64,000 nucleotides of DNA from Ignavibacteriales bacterium (GCA_016707115.1 JADJIH010000007.1:1-64000); one strand, 5' to 3'. Shown: positions 18,337 through 28,632, counted from the stretch's first letter. Notes: generated by a model from the letters alone, not told the origin. Numbers and translations are program-made.

Positions 18337-20026
18337 TAAAGATTACCAATTTTCCTTTGTAAATATTCTCTCCGGATTTTATTACATAGATGTAAACACC
18401 TGAAGAAAAATCCGCATCAGTATTTTCAACTACAATCTCACAGTACTTTTCTGAATTCTTTATGTATGATGATCTGATGGCTTTCTTACCCGAATAATAA
18501 AGTTCAACACCAGCTGAGTATATATTTAGGTCAACTTCTTCGCCAAGAGTCGATTCTCCTTGAAAAGCAATTCTAATGTTTCCAGATGAAGATGTTTTGT
18601 AGGGAAGCGGATAAGCAAAAGTTTCTCCTTCAATATCGGGAACGGAATAATTTGAATCACCATAGACAACGATATTATTTAATATACCTGCATTATTCCA
18701 GAACATCTGATTATCTCTGTTGAAGCTAACTGAATAACCATCATCTATTACTTTTTCACCTGAAGTAGAATCATTATAAATAGTAAAAGAAAAATCCAGA
18801 AACTGCGAATAATTATCTATAGTTTTTTGCCAATCTGAATTTGTGATAATTGTAAAAAACACACCATCTGGGGAAGGAAGATTTATCCGTAAAAAATAAT
18901 TTGCTGTTGGATTAACTGACATATTATAGACCTGAGATGATGAGTTAAAATTCATCGCTGCAGTTGGAGTTATAAGCGGATAATTAGCAGCTTCCTCAAA
19001 ATATCTACCCGAAACTGTTCTTGTATTTGTGAAATAAGTCCACAACCCAAATTTATTAAGCTCATTACCCATCGTAGATCCTGAATTATTAATGCTCAAT
19101 GCAATTGCTTTAATTGCAGGTGTTGATGGCATTAATGCCCACTGACTCTTTAATATATCAAACCCAAAATTATTCTGAAGATAAATATTCCAGATAGCTA
19201 AATTATATCCATCATTTAAAGGCATGGCTGTTTCTGGATTTTGAAAATAAGTTGGCATATATGCATAATAATCGTTCACATCATCAAAAACGAACTCTTC
19301 AAATGATGTTGATGTAATTTCATAAAAAAATCTGTCCGATTCTCTAAACGGAGCACTTATTTCAGAAGGTGCAAAACTACCCATTTGGATTGCATGATGA
19401 AATTCATGTGCAACTGTAGCTCTTGCTGCATTAATTCCGTGAGTATAATATGAGCCAACAGGGTAATCGTTGTCTATCACTAAATAGGAAGTCCAGCTCG
19501 TTGAATTAACTTTATTTTCCGGTTGAGTGTATCCATAAAATCCAGGAATGTTTTTGATGTAGATATCATATTTATCATCCCCACCATCTGCACCATCAGT
19601 TGGCGGCATAGGATAACCCAGATAACCGATTTCAAAATTATAAACAGAGTCGATTGCAGATAGAAGCGTGTTTAAATCATATCCGATAGCATCATTTCCA
19701 ACATTAGTATAATGAACTCTGAATAAACCACTGGGCGTTAAAATGCTATTGGGTAATGTGGGTCTTTCAAGTAATTTATGTAATAAAGATTGCTGTTCCA
19801 GTGTAAAACTATTTAAGTTCTGTTTGATTGAAGTAACTAACCCCAATCCGCATTTGCCAATTTCTGGATTTTCTAAAAGATTCTGATTTATTGATTCAGA
19901 AGTATTGATACCTTGTATATAGGTATAAAGGCTGTATAATGAATCAAGTTCTGTCTTGGATAATTCCTGAGCGAGAACATTTGATGAAACTGCAAAAATA
20001 AAAACAGCTAAAATAATTTTCGTCAT
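18329..20026 (-). CDS. Secreted zinc-metalloprotease-like protein with C-terminal sorting-type domain
   Basis: A 565-residue exported protein with signal peptide MTKIILAVFIFAVSSNVLAQ. A zinc-protease motif ARATVAHEFHHAIQMG lies near residue 210, within a region resembling MXAN_6640-type putative metalloproteases (GYLGYPMPPTDGADGGDDKYDIY). The last 80 residues form a beta-rich domain ending GVYIYVIKSGENIYKGKLVIFND, which resembles type IX secretion sorting domains. Substrate unknown. It overlaps the FG-GAP gene upstream (4 bp) and ccmA downstream (8 bp). Confidence 0.75.
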   Translation of the reverse strand: MTKIILAVFIFAVSSNVLAQELSKTELDSLYSLYTYIQGINTSESINQNLLENPEIGKCGLGLVTSIKQNLNSFTLEQQSLLHKLLERPTLPNSILTPSGLFRVHYTNVGNDAIGYDLNTLLSAIDSVYNFEIGYLGYPMPPTDGADGGDDKYDIYIKNIPGFYGYTQPENKVNSTSWTSYLVIDNDYPVGSYYTHGINAARATVAHEFHHAIQMGSFAPSEISAPFRESDRFFYEITSTSFEEFVFDDVNDYYAYMPTYFQNPETAMPLNDGYNLAIWNIYLQNNFGFDILKSQWALMPSTPAIKAIALSINNSGSTMGNELNKFGLWTYFTNTRTVSGRYFEEAANYPLITPTAAMNFNSSSQVYNMSVNPTANYFLRINLPSPDGVFFTIITNSDWQKTIDNYSQFLDFSFTIYNDSTSGEKVIDDGYSVSFNRDNQMFWNNAGILNNIVVYGDSNYSVPDIEGETFAYPLPYKTSSSGNIRIAFQGESTLGEEVDLNIYSAGVELYYSGKKAIRSSYIKNSEKYCEIVVENTDADFSSGVYIYVIKSGENIYKGKLVIFND

Positions 20027-22155
20027 CTTGATAACTGCCTTACTTCAATATTTCCAGACTTATTATTAGTAAAAATCAAATGGAAATTTCTCTGATCTAA
20101 ATTTTGAATAGTGTAATTACTCAGTTCAATATCATTAATTTTATCAGCCATAAATAGCTGGTCGTTAAGCTTTGAGGTAGTAAATTCCGTTAAAGCTTTT
20201 AACTTTGAATTGTAAACAAATATTGAGTTAGTTTTTCCAAAAAATAATTGATTTTTGTCTGGTATCCTAAATCCATTTTTAGTGTTTTTTGCCTGATATA
20301 ATTTGGGTTCATTTCTGCCGGTTACAAGATAGATTTCTTCTTCGTTTAAAAACAATCCTGTAAAATTAAAACCCTCTTTACCAGATAATTTATTTGAACT
20401 AGAAATGAGTAATTGATTATTTCTACTAAGTTCAAGTTTGTTTAAAGGGTTTCTATCTTTTTCATTTAAATTTAGAAAGTTTAGTTTAATCAAATCACTT
20501 TCAAATTGCCAGTATCCTATTGTCAAACCCTCCTCAAAAAACAAAAAAGGATTAAACCAATTTGAAGTTAAATCTGTATATAGTTTTTGATTATAGTTTA
20601 TGGCCGTTTTTGTTATAACCTGCAAATTCAAAATTTCATTTTTTGAATATAGTATAAATAATTCAGCAACACCTTTGTTATCAGTTTTAATTGTTAAATC
20701 CTGAATTGGACCTTCCGCGTAGTGAAACCTTCTTTTAAAACTATATTTCTCAAAATCAATTTCTATAGCTTCAATTACTCTTTTATCTGTGCTAAAAAGA
20801 AAAAAGGTTTTAACGGATTTAGAATTACTAAACTCTAAAAGCTTTGTGTGATCTTCATAAAGCTTAATTTCATATATTTTTTCCGGTAATCCTGCAGTGT
20901 TACGAATTATAAATTTTAATTTTTTATCAAATTCATCAGTAAAAGAAAAATCAACTATTCCATTATCTATATGATCAAAAGAAGTAATTAAGTTTGGTTC
21001 AATACCGATAGCCAATTGCTGATCATCAGACATGGAGGAAACAGCAGAAAGAATATTAATTTCACCGCTCAGATTAAGAAATGCTGCTCCATATACAAAC
21101 TTGCTGAAAAAAGGTATAACATCAATAATTCCTTTTTTCTTTTTATGAATTAGTTCGGGGTAAAATGAGAAAAACTCTTTTGCAAAAATTGTTGAGATGA
21201 TACCTTCATCTGTATTTATATAATTAATATCGAAGAATCCATCGCGATTAAAATCACCAATAATAAATTTATCTACAGAATATTCAGTCTTAACTTGAAC
21301 AGATTTACTGAAAGAAGCGGTTGCATCACCAAAATAAATCATTACACCAGAAGTTGTACTTATAATAAGATCCTTAAACTGATCATAATTAATATCAAAA
21401 ACCTTCATAGATAAAACATCATCGCTAAAACTTAAATATCTTAATTCAGTGTAATCACCGCGCGAGTTATTAAAGAACAGATGAAGTTTATTTTCGATTG
21501 AATTAAGTGCGGCAATATCTTCAAAGCCATCAGAATTAATATCTATAAACTGGGCATTTTGAAAAAGACGATTTTGTGTGATTTTTTTTTCTTTGAGGTT
21601 ATTTTTCTGATATGAAATGATTGACAAACCGTTAAATGAATTTCCAGAAATCAAAAACTCTGAATACCCTTCTGCATGATTACTCTTAATACTGATATTT
21701 TCCGGATATGAATCTAATTTTAGCTTCGTAATTATTGATGGATTTCCTGTTGAACTGAATTTATAGATTCCAAAACTTCTTTTTTTTCTTGAAGAAAAGG
21801 CAAAAGTCTCAATCATATTATTTGGCAGTATTATTGGCTCGATAACAGAAACTTCAAGAGGAAATGAGATTGTTTTGTCAGAGATAAACTTTGTTCCTGA
21901 GCTACCAATAAAAATCTTTGCCTTCTTTTCAATCGGATTAAAAACTAATAAATCAGAATGTTCATTCTGATCAAAATTAAAACTAAAGATTTTTGTAAAT
22001 CCCGAATCAATACTAAATGAATTTAATTTGCAGAATCCTTTAAATGGAATTTGCGGGAAAATTATTTCTGAGAGCAGAACAAATAGTAAAAGTGTCTTGA
22101 ATTTACTTAATCCTGTCTTTGAGGCGGTTCTCTCGTCTTGTGAGAGCTTCATCAT
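20023..22155 (-). CDS. Secreted FG-GAP/VCBS repeat protein
   Basis: A protein of about 710 residues predicted to be exported, with a hydrophobic segment FKTLLLFVLLSEIIFPQ. Calcium-binding-like repeats of FG-GAP/VCBS type recur (DINSDGFEDIAALN, DINYDQFKDLIIS, DFNRDGFFDINYIN), suggesting a beta-propeller. An open frame reaches to 22218, but ATG 22155 or 22152 places the signal peptide nearer the N-terminus; both still overlap the thioesterase gene by about 50 bp. The stop overlaps the metalloprotease start. Function unknown; surface location inferred. Confidence 0.65.
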   Translation of the reverse strand: MMKLSQDERTASKTGLSKFKTLLLFVLLSEIIFPQIPFKGFCKLNSFSIDSGFTKIFSFNFDQNEHSDLLVFNPIEKKAKIFIGSSGTKFISDKTISFPLEVSVIEPIILPNNMIETFAFSSRKKRSFGIYKFSSTGNPSIITKLKLDSYPENISIKSNHAEGYSEFLISGNSFNGLSIISYQKNNLKEKKITQNRLFQNAQFIDINSDGFEDIAALNSIENKLHLFFNNSRGDYTELRYLSFSDDVLSMKVFDINYDQFKDLIISTTSGVMIYFGDATASFSKSVQVKTEYSVDKFIIGDFNRDGFFDINYINTDEGIISTIFAKEFFSFYPELIHKKKKGIIDVIPFFSKFVYGAAFLNLSGEINILSAVSSMSDDQQLAIGIEPNLITSFDHIDNGIVDFSFTDEFDKKLKFIIRNTAGLPEKIYEIKLYEDHTKLLEFSNSKSVKTFFLFSTDKRVIEAIEIDFEKYSFKRRFHYAEGPIQDLTIKTDNKGVAELFILYSKNEILNLQVITKTAINYNQKLYTDLTSNWFNPFLFFEEGLTIGYWQFESDLIKLNFLNLNEKDRNPLNKLELSRNNQLLISSSNKLSGKEGFNFTGLFLNEEEIYLVTGRNEPKLYQAKNTKNGFRIPDKNQLFFGKTNSIFVYNSKLKALTEFTTSKLNDQLFMADKINDIELSNYTIQNLDQRNFHLIFTNNKSGNIEVRQLSR

Positions 22156-22573
22156 ATCTTCTTTTTTCGTCTTCTGTTTCAGGAATTCCTTTAATACCTT
22201 CAACCGGTTTACCATCATTACCTACACTAACAAAAGTTAGATAAGCAGTGTTTGTGTGGATTTTAGTTCCTTCTCTAAAATTTTGCGCATAAACTTTTAC
22301 GCCTACTTCCATAGATGTTTTAAATACCCTGTTAACAGAAGCTGTTAAGGTAACTGCATCACCAAGTTTAATAGGTTGATGGAAATCTATTCTATCCACA
22401 GAAGCAGTAACACAAACCCTCTGGTTATGTTTTGCTGCACTTAAAGCAGCACAGATATCAATCCAATGCATCAACTGTCCGCCCAACAAATTACCAAGCT
22501 GATTTGTGTGGTTTGGTAAAACCAATTCTGTCATGATAATTTGAGAATCACCTATTTTTTTTTCAGTAAGCAT
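22103..22573 (-). CDS. Acyl-CoA thioesterase, hotdog fold (YciA/BACH-like)
   Basis: A 156-residue cytoplasmic protein with the hotdog signature NHTNQLGNLLGGQLMHWIDI near residues 21-40, followed by ASVDRIDFHQPIKLGD and the TAYLTFVSVG strand. The family hydrolyses acyl-CoA thioesters. The stop of bamD and the start of this gene touch (22573), and the next gene overlaps its end, so all are cotranscribed. Confidence 0.88.
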   Translation of the reverse strand: MLTEKKIGDSQIIMTELVLPNHTNQLGNLLGGQLMHWIDICAALSAAKHNQRVCVTASVDRIDFHQPIKLGDAVTLTASVNRVFKTSMEVGVKVYAQNFREGTKIHTNTAYLTFVSVGNDGKPVEGIKGIPETEDEKRRYDEALTRRENRLKDRIK

Positions 22574-23331
22574 TAAGGTTTTACCGAAAGTTTACTTTCT
22601 ATTCTATCTTTGATATCCTTTACATCATTAAAATTTTTATGATCTGGATATTTTTGAATAAATTTTTGCGATTCAACTAATGCTTCAGATACTTTATCTC
22701 TATCTATCAGTAAGTTTATTTTATTATAAAGTGCAAGCGGAGCATATTGTGTATCATGATAAACTTCCATTACATTATCATAATATTTAAACGCTGCGGA
22801 ATAATATTCCATTTTATCGTAAATACGTGCTGCCTCAAATTCTTTTCTGGCTAACTTATCATTTAATTCTTTGATTTTGACTTCTGCATCAGCCACTTTA
22901 AGATTTAGAGGGAAGAAATCTATAAATACCTGAAATTCTTCAACAGCTTTCTTGGTGTACTGTTGATCCAATGTAAAATCAGGAGAAAGCTCGTAGTAAC
23001 AATCAGCTAACATAAATTGAGCGTCAGCAAGAAATTCACTTGAGGGCATTCCCTTTATAAGCTTACTAAATTGATAAGCTGCAAGAATATATTCTTCTCT
23101 CTGAAATCTAGTCATTGCAAGATAGTATTGTGCGTCATCAATAATACTGCTGCCGGGATATTGCAAAATTATTGCTTCAAATTCTTTAACAGCTTCTTCA
23201 GAATCCTCTTGCTCATAAAGTTTTATAGAATAAGCAAGTCTGTCTTCAGGAGTCATTTCTGTTGTATCCTGAGTTGATGAACATGCAAAGAAAAATGATA
23301 TTACAAATAATAGGGCAAGTATGTTTTTCAT
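22573..23331 (-). CDS. bamD: Outer membrane assembly lipoprotein BamD-like
   Basis: A TPR lipoprotein of about 252 residues with lipobox (LALLFVISFFFAC) and tetratricopeptide-like repeats (AVKEFEAIILQYPGSSIIDDA, AVEEFQVFIDFFP). Length and repeat layout match BamD/YfiO, the lipoprotein partner of BamA in outer-membrane protein insertion. A longer frame starts at 23361, but ATG 23331 puts the lipobox where a signal peptide requires it. Confidence 0.85.
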   Translation of the reverse strand: MKNILALLFVISFFFACSSTQDTTEMTPEDRLAYSIKLYEQEDSEEAVKEFEAIILQYPGSSIIDDAQYYLAMTRFQREEYILAAYQFSKLIKGMPSSEFLADAQFMLADCYYELSPDFTLDQQYTKKAVEEFQVFIDFFPLNLKVADAEVKIKELNDKLARKEFEAARIYDKMEYYSAAFKYYDNVMEVYHDTQYAPLALYNKINLLIDRDKVSEALVESQKFIQKYPDHKNFNDVKDIKDRIESKLSVKP

Positions 23332-23400
23332 CTTATAGTATATGGGTTTTTTGATGTACAATTATAACCAAATTAGATAAGCCTTCAAAGGTATTTATGA

Positions 23401-24027
23401 TTACTTAGAACGCACTGAAAAGAATAGAATCACAACAACTGCGGCTGCCCCAATTGCCACCATTGGTTCTAAAAGACTTGAAAAGAATGGTTCAGGAGGA
23501 AGTTCCCCTTGAGTAAATGGATACGATCTGTTTTCAACTTCTTCAACATCTTCTACATTGATTGTATCTTTAACTGTCAGTTTAAAATCTTTAAGCTGCG
23601 AATGATTTGAAACAAAATAATTCCCCGATAACTCAATAGTTCTTTCAGTGAAAAAATCACCAAAAAATCCATCTTTTTCCGGCTCAGAATATCCAACAAA
23701 AGAATTATCTACAACAAAATTAACTCTTACAAAATTTTGATCCTCAGAATTATCTCCTATTAGCTGAACTCCGCTTCTTAAAAGTGTGCCTCTGACTTTA
23801 TTTGCAAACACTGAGTAATCAACACCAAAATTTAACTCCAAATTAATTTTCTTTTCATCACCTAGATCTTTTATCAATAAATTCGAAGCTGAATCTACCA
23901 ATGTATAAAATTGATCTAGATTAGAAATTGTCTGGGAAAATGAAGCTGATTGGAAGAGAAGAAAAACAAACATAAACCGGAGTGAATTTTTAATCGCTCC
24001 GGTTATTTTTAATAAATCGTATATCAT
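23401..24027 (-). CDS. Hypothetical exported protein with C-terminal membrane anchor
   Basis: A 208-residue protein with an N-terminal hydrophobic segment (LRFMFVFLLFQSASFSQ) that looks like a signal peptide and a C-terminal segment (MVAIGAAAVVVILFFSVRSK) that would anchor it. The middle is polar and beta-rich. No family recognised. It precedes bamD on the same strand with a gap of about 70 bp. Confidence 0.6.
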   Translation of the reverse strand: MIYDLLKITGAIKNSLRFMFVFLLFQSASFSQTISNLDQFYTLVDSASNLLIKDLGDEKKINLELNFGVDYSVFANKVRGTLLRSGVQLIGDNSEDQNFVRVNFVVDNSFVGYSEPEKDGFFGDFFTERTIELSGNYFVSNHSQLKDFKLTVKDTINVEDVEEVENRSYPFTQGELPPEPFFSSLLEPMVAIGAAAVVVILFFSVRSK

Positions 24028-24102
24028 TGTGAATCAAATATTGTCAGAAAGATGATCTTTATCAAGTTGTTTTATCTACCTACTGCATAACTAAAGACTC
24101 AA

Positions 24103-24945
24103 TTATCTTCTTCCTGCAGCAATTTCCTGAAGTTTTGCAATTCTCTGTTCAACAGGCGGATGTGTTGAAAATAGTTTGCCCATTCCACCAAATAAAGGAC
24201 TTATAATAAACATATGAGCCGTTGATGGATTTGTGTTTCTCAAATGATTCATTTGATTTCCTCTAGAAATTTTCTGCAAAGCAGAAGCAAGTGCCATTGG
24301 ATTACCGCTTATTTCTGCACCGCCTGCATCAGCAGAGAACTCACGCGATCTTGAAATTGCCATTTGTAAAAGCATTGCAATTATTGGTGAAAGAATAATT
24401 AAAAATAATCCGCCTATTCCATTTCCTTCTCTATCATCACTTCTACCAAACATTGCAGCCCAGCCAGCCATTTGTGCAATGTAAGAAATTGTTCCCACCA
24501 ATGTTGCGGCAATTGTACTTATTAAAATATCTCTATGCTTTACATGAGCAAGTTCGTGAGCCATAACTCCTGCAAGTTCTTCATTATTCAGTCCCTGTAA
24601 AATTCCAGTTGTAGCAGCCACTGCCGCATTCTGCGGATTTCTACCAGTTGCAAATGCATTTGGCGTAGGATCATTAATTATATAAACTTTTGGCATAGGC
24701 AGATTTGCATTTTGAGCAAGTTGCTCAACCATATCATAAAATTTTGGCGATTGTTCCCTTGTAATCGGCTGAGCTTTATACATTGCAAGAACAATTTTAT
24801 CCGAAAACCAATACGAACCAAAATTCATAACTAAAGAAAATACAAAGGCAATTGTCATTCCTGATCTGCCTCCTATTGCATAGCCAACCAGAAGAAAAAG
24901 TGCCATCATTGCAGACATTAGAAATACAGTTTTAAGTCCATTCAT
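24103..24945 (-). CDS. htpX: Membrane zinc metalloprotease HtpX (M48)
   Basis: A 280-residue membrane protease with two N-terminal membrane segments, the zinc-binding GVMAHELAHVKHRD motif near residue 133 and the downstream glutamate region SRSREFSADAGGAEISGNP. The motif NAFATGRNPQ before it is typical of HtpX. It degrades misfolded membrane proteins. The terminal STHPPVEQRIAKLQEI is also a family hallmark. Confidence 0.95.
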   Translation of the reverse strand: MNGLKTVFLMSAMMALFLLVGYAIGGRSGMTIAFVFSLVMNFGSYWFSDKIVLAMYKAQPITREQSPKFYDMVEQLAQNANLPMPKVYIINDPTPNAFATGRNPQNAAVAATTGILQGLNNEELAGVMAHELAHVKHRDILISTIAATLVGTISYIAQMAGWAAMFGRSDDREGNGIGGLFLIILSPIIAMLLQMAISRSREFSADAGGAEISGNPMALASALQKISRGNQMNHLRNTNPSTAHMFIISPLFGGMGKLFSTHPPVEQRIAKLQEIAAGRR

Positions 24946-25111
24946 TTTTACATTATCTCCGTTTTTTTATTTCAAAGTTAAATTCTAAAAATTGTTGAAT
25001 CAAGTTAAACAGGATTCACTTGTTTTAGATGAGATTTTAGTCACTAAGGTTTCGCAATAACTTAAGAAGGTTAATAGTAAATGAGTGTGTAATAACACTC
25101 CAAAAATTATC

Positions 25112-26503
25112 TTAAAAGTTATAGCCTATTTTGGCAGAAAAATAATTATAACTGACTGAAAATTGAATAATAATAGGATTGAATTTCTTCACAGTTAAAT
25201 CTGCTGTAGGGTAGAGTTTAAATTTTGAAATTGTTTTCTTTTCAGAAGAATTCCCTGAAGGTACTGACTGTAAAATATTTCTAATATACTGCTGTTGATT
25301 TGGATCCCAAACAACTTCAACTTTCCCATATGAATATTCAGAATTAAGGAGGTATGAATAAAAATCTAATCCGAATTTTGAACCAACTTCCAAATACATA
25401 TCCTGATTAAAAAAAACTAATGGGACAGATATATTAATATAAGTTGATAATGCCTGAAAATCTCTAATAGATAACTCTCTAAATGTCCAAGTTTCAGAAA
25501 CATATTCTGCACCTTCTTGTGGATCCCTAATGTAAACCATCTTAGGATCTATTCCTTCAACTTTCTGACTAAATATTAAACTTCCGGAAAATCCAAGATT
25601 CAGGAATGACAAAATTGATAACTCGTTTTTCAAGGGAAACTTGTGGCTAACTTGAAAATCAAATTGAGCCGTTTTTGAGATTGATCCAATATTAAATTTG
25701 GTGGAATTTGAAGGTTGGTCAAATTCAATATCTATTCCATCTTCAAGAAAATAATATGTCGCTCCAATTAAAATTGTATTAAGATTTAATTTTCTCACTG
25801 AGTATAAGGAACTAAAATAGTCAAGAATATAATTTGCGATTAAATTTTTCTTATCAGTCGAGTCTTCATTAAATAAAAACCAATAATTAATTACTTTTTC
25901 AATAGGCTCATCAATATTTGCTTCGCTTCTTAATTTATTCATTTTGCTTTGATATTCTTCAATAATATCATTTTGAACTTTATTTCTTTCTTTAGAGTAA
26001 TCAAATTGTTGGTTATACTCAACAGGGTTTTGTATCCCAAATGCGAACAAAGCATTATAGTCAACTAAATTGCTATCTATAAATAATTGGGGTTTATCCA
26101 ATGAGTCAGCAATTTCAGAATAGTAATTTTCTAACAAATCATGAGAAAGATTTTTATAATTATTATTATACTCTATTGTTGATATAATTTGTTGTTGATT
26201 TCTGACCCATACATTTCTCATCTTATAAAAATGAGCAGTAATTAAGTTAAGGTTATTTAAACCGTTTTCATTGTTATCTTTTATACCCAGATTAAATAAA
26301 CCATCATAATAATTCAATCTGTAAGCTAGAATATCTGGATGAAGAGAAATATCCCTTTGCAATGTTTGAGTAACTTGCTTAAGTATTTCTGAATTAGACT
26401 GAATGGTCTTAGGTAATTGTTTTTGGAGATACTCTAAATTAGTTTGAGGGAAAGAAGTTGAAAAAAGAACGATTACTAAAAACACAATAAGAATTCTGAA
26501 CAT
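25112..26503 (-). CDS. Hypothetical exported protein, probable outer-membrane beta-barrel C-terminus
   Basis: A 463-residue protein with signal peptide (FRILIVFLVIVLFSTSFPQ). The first half is helical and polar; the second half from about residue 240 has alternating strands and ends in an aromatic residue (YNYFSAKIGYNF), as outer-membrane barrels do. No family recognised. It diverges from porQ across 134 bp. Confidence 0.6.
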   Translation of the reverse strand: MFRILIVFLVIVLFSTSFPQTNLEYLQKQLPKTIQSNSEILKQVTQTLQRDISLHPDILAYRLNYYDGLFNLGIKDNNENGLNNLNLITAHFYKMRNVWVRNQQQIISTIEYNNNYKNLSHDLLENYYSEIADSLDKPQLFIDSNLVDYNALFAFGIQNPVEYNQQFDYSKERNKVQNDIIEEYQSKMNKLRSEANIDEPIEKVINYWFLFNEDSTDKKNLIANYILDYFSSLYSVRKLNLNTILIGATYYFLEDGIDIEFDQPSNSTKFNIGSISKTAQFDFQVSHKFPLKNELSILSFLNLGFSGSLIFSQKVEGIDPKMVYIRDPQEGAEYVSETWTFRELSIRDFQALSTYINISVPLVFFNQDMYLEVGSKFGLDFYSYLLNSEYSYGKVEVVWDPNQQQYIRNILQSVPSGNSSEKKTISKFKLYPTADLTVKKFNPIIIQFSVSYNYFSAKIGYNF

Positions 26504-26637
26504 AATAGCCCCTCTATATAAACTGGCGAATAATTCTATCTTAAAATTAAATCGATAAATCTATATTATCAACCAATATTTCCCCTTGCCTTTATTTTAC
26601 GTTATACTTAAATAGCTAATGAAATTTTGGAGAACTA

Positions 26638-27576
26638 ATGAACAAGGTCATCTTTTTATCTCTTACTTTAATTATGTTTGGCAGGTTTTCTTACAGCCAA
26701 AATATATATGATTTTTTACGCCTTGACGGCAGTGCAAGAGCAGGAGCTCTTGGTGGAAGTTTTGTTGCGAACAATGATGATGCTGATGTGATTTTTTATA
26801 ATCCGGCCGGAATAGAATTACTTCAGGGAAACCCAGCCTCATTTTCTTTTGTAAAACATTTAATGGATATAAATCTCGCAAGTCTTTCTTATTCAACTGA
26901 ATTTGAAGACATCGGAAGATTTGGTGCTGCAATTAAATATATCAACTACGGCAATTTTCAAGAAGCTGATGAGTTTGGGACAAGAACCGGAGAATTTGGC
27001 GCAAATGAAATGGCATTTGTGGTTGGTTATGCAAATAACCTTGATGAAAATTTTTATTACGGTGCTAATGCCAAGTTTATTTATTCAGGAATTGCAGATC
27101 GTTCATCCACAGCAATGGCTGTAGATTTAGGTTTACATTATGCTATTCCAGATAAGAATTGGAATTTTGGTTTTGCAGTTTTGAATATCGGTGGGCAGAT
27201 ATCTAAATATTATGAAACATCAGCAGCAGAAGATTTACCTTTAGATGTTGTAATTGGGGTTTCAAAAAGATTAGAAAACCTTCCACTTCGCCTTTCTGTT
27301 GATTTCCATAAGCTTAATCAAGAACGTGATGATTTTATTCAAAGATTTAAAGCATTTACTGTTGGTGCTGAATTTACTTTAAGTAAAGTTTTAAAATTAA
27401 GATTGGGCTATGATAATGAACGCCGTTCAGAATTTAAAATTGGTTCAACAGCTGGTATCGCTGGGTTTAATGCAGGGTTAGGTGTTAAAATTTCTGATTA
27501 CCAATTTGATTATGGATATTCCTCACTAGGGCTTGTTGGCGGTTTACATAGGATTGGTATTTCTACTTCCTTATAA
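26638..27576 (+). CDS. porQ: PorQ-like outer-membrane protein of the type IX secretion system
   Basis: A 312-residue exported protein with signal peptide and the family N-terminus YDFLRLDGSARAGALGGSFVA followed by NPAGIELLQG. The remainder is a repetitive beta-barrel of PorV/PorQ (FadL-like) type. PorQ supports the type IX secretion pathway, which is consistent with a sorting-domain protein encoded next door on the opposite strand. The choice of PorQ over PorV rests on length and the N-terminal block. Confidence 0.8.
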   Translation: MNKVIFLSLTLIMFGRFSYSQNIYDFLRLDGSARAGALGGSFVANNDDADVIFYNPAGIELLQGNPASFSFVKHLMDINLASLSYSTEFEDIGRFGAAIKYINYGNFQEADEFGTRTGEFGANEMAFVVGYANNLDENFYYGANAKFIYSGIADRSSTAMAVDLGLHYAIPDKNWNFGFAVLNIGGQISKYYETSAAEDLPLDVVIGVSKRLENLPLRLSVDFHKLNQERDDFIQRFKAFTVGAEFTLSKVLKLRLGYDNERRSEFKIGSTAGIAGFNAGLGVKISDYQFDYGYSSLGLVGGLHRIGISTSL

Positions 27577-27622
27577 TTGGAAAATGTTCTTCTAAAAATT
27601 ATTTGAAATTTAAAAAATGAAC

Positions 27623-27659
27623 AAGGCAGCTATGTTTTATATAGTTGCCTTTTCTTTTT
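27623..27659 (+). terminator. Terminator after porQ
   Basis: AAGGCAGCTAT (27623-27633) pairs with ATAGTTGCCTT (27641-27651) through one G-U pair, followed by TTCTTTTT. It separates porQ from the converging sorting-domain gene. Confidence 0.75.
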
Positions 27660-27678
27660 ATGAACCAAATATTAATTT

Positions 27679-28632
27679 CTACTTCATCAGGATCATCTTT
27701 TTTGTCTCTACATAACTACCAGATCTTAACTGATAATAATAAATTCCACTAGAGAGTTGTGGATTGATAAATTCAACTTCGTAAGTTCCTGCAGATTTTG
27801 CTTTATCAACAAGAGTTGCAACTTCATTACCGAGAATATCAAACACTTTTAAACTCACATCCTGCACAATTCCATTTGGCACACTAAATTTAATCTTTGT
27901 AGATGGATTGAATGGATTAGGATAGTTTTGCTCAAGTAAAAATTTTGTTAGCGAGAAAGTTTGATCTTCTTCTACCGAGGATGGATAAAGTAATTCCAGT
28001 CTATCCATTAGAAATGAACCATATGCTCTTGGCGGAGGATTGCCTCCATTTGTTGAATAAACTAGCGCCATTTCAAATCCTCTAATGTTTTCCAACTGTA
28101 ACACCCCATCGCCATCACCAAATTGCAATACAAACCCTAACGTATTATTTGGGTTTACTACTAATGGCATTTTTAATTGAATCCACTGACCGCTGCTATC
28201 GCTAAAATCAAACGCTGAATGATGTAACCATAGATCTCTGAGGCCAGAGTTATCTATCTCCGCGAGTTTAAATTCCATAAAAAATTGACCGATAGTGGCC
28301 ATATTAACTGGTTGAAGAATTTTATACCAGAAACTTAAAAATTCACCTTCAGAAAGATCAATGCGTTGTAAAGTAGTATCTCCCGGAGTATGAGTTGAAC
28401 TTGCAATTAAACCACCCCAGGAATTTTCAGCTTCAACTGAGTATTCAACTCTCAGCGAACCTGTTCCTTCGTAATGCGATGTATCATTATAAAAACCAAG
28501 ATAGTGAAATCCAATTGGAATCGGTTCTCTGAAAAATATTCCTGCAGAACTATCGAATGATTCGATTATCCATTGAGAATATATTGTTTGGGCAAAAAGT
28601 AAAAACACTTGCAGTACAAATAATTTTTTCAT
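27679..28632 (-). CDS. Type IX secretion cargo protein with jelly-roll-like domain
   Basis: A 317-residue exported protein: signal peptide, then a beta-sandwich of about 210 residues resembling carbohydrate-binding modules (GSLRVEYSVEAENSWGG, LSFWYKI), then a classical type A sorting domain with QNYPNPFNPSTKI near 238, VFDILGNEV and a final SGIYYYQLRSGSYVETKKM block. The sorting domain directs export through the type IX system and is removed at the surface. A sugar ligand is possible but not shown. Confidence 0.85.
   Translation of the reverse strand: MKKLFVLQVFLLFAQTIYSQWIIESFDSSAGIFFREPIPIGFHYLGFYNDTSHYEGTGSLRVEYSVEAENSWGGLIASSTHTPGDTTLQRIDLSEGEFLSFWYKILQPVNMATIGQFFMEFKLAEIDNSGLRDLWLHHSAFDFSDSSGQWIQLKMPLVVNPNNTLGFVLQFGDGDGVLQLENIRGFEMALVYSTNGGNPPPRAYGSFLMDRLELLYPSSVEEDQTFSLTKFLLEQNYPNPFNPSTKIKFSVPNGIVQDVSLKVFDILGNEVATLVDKAKSAGTYEVEFINPQLSSGIYYYQLRSGSYVETKKMILMK

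Noticed and set aside
20023..22218. Start of the FG-GAP gene at 22218
   Set aside because: It would place about 40 residues before the signal peptide and overlap the thioesterase by 116 bp.
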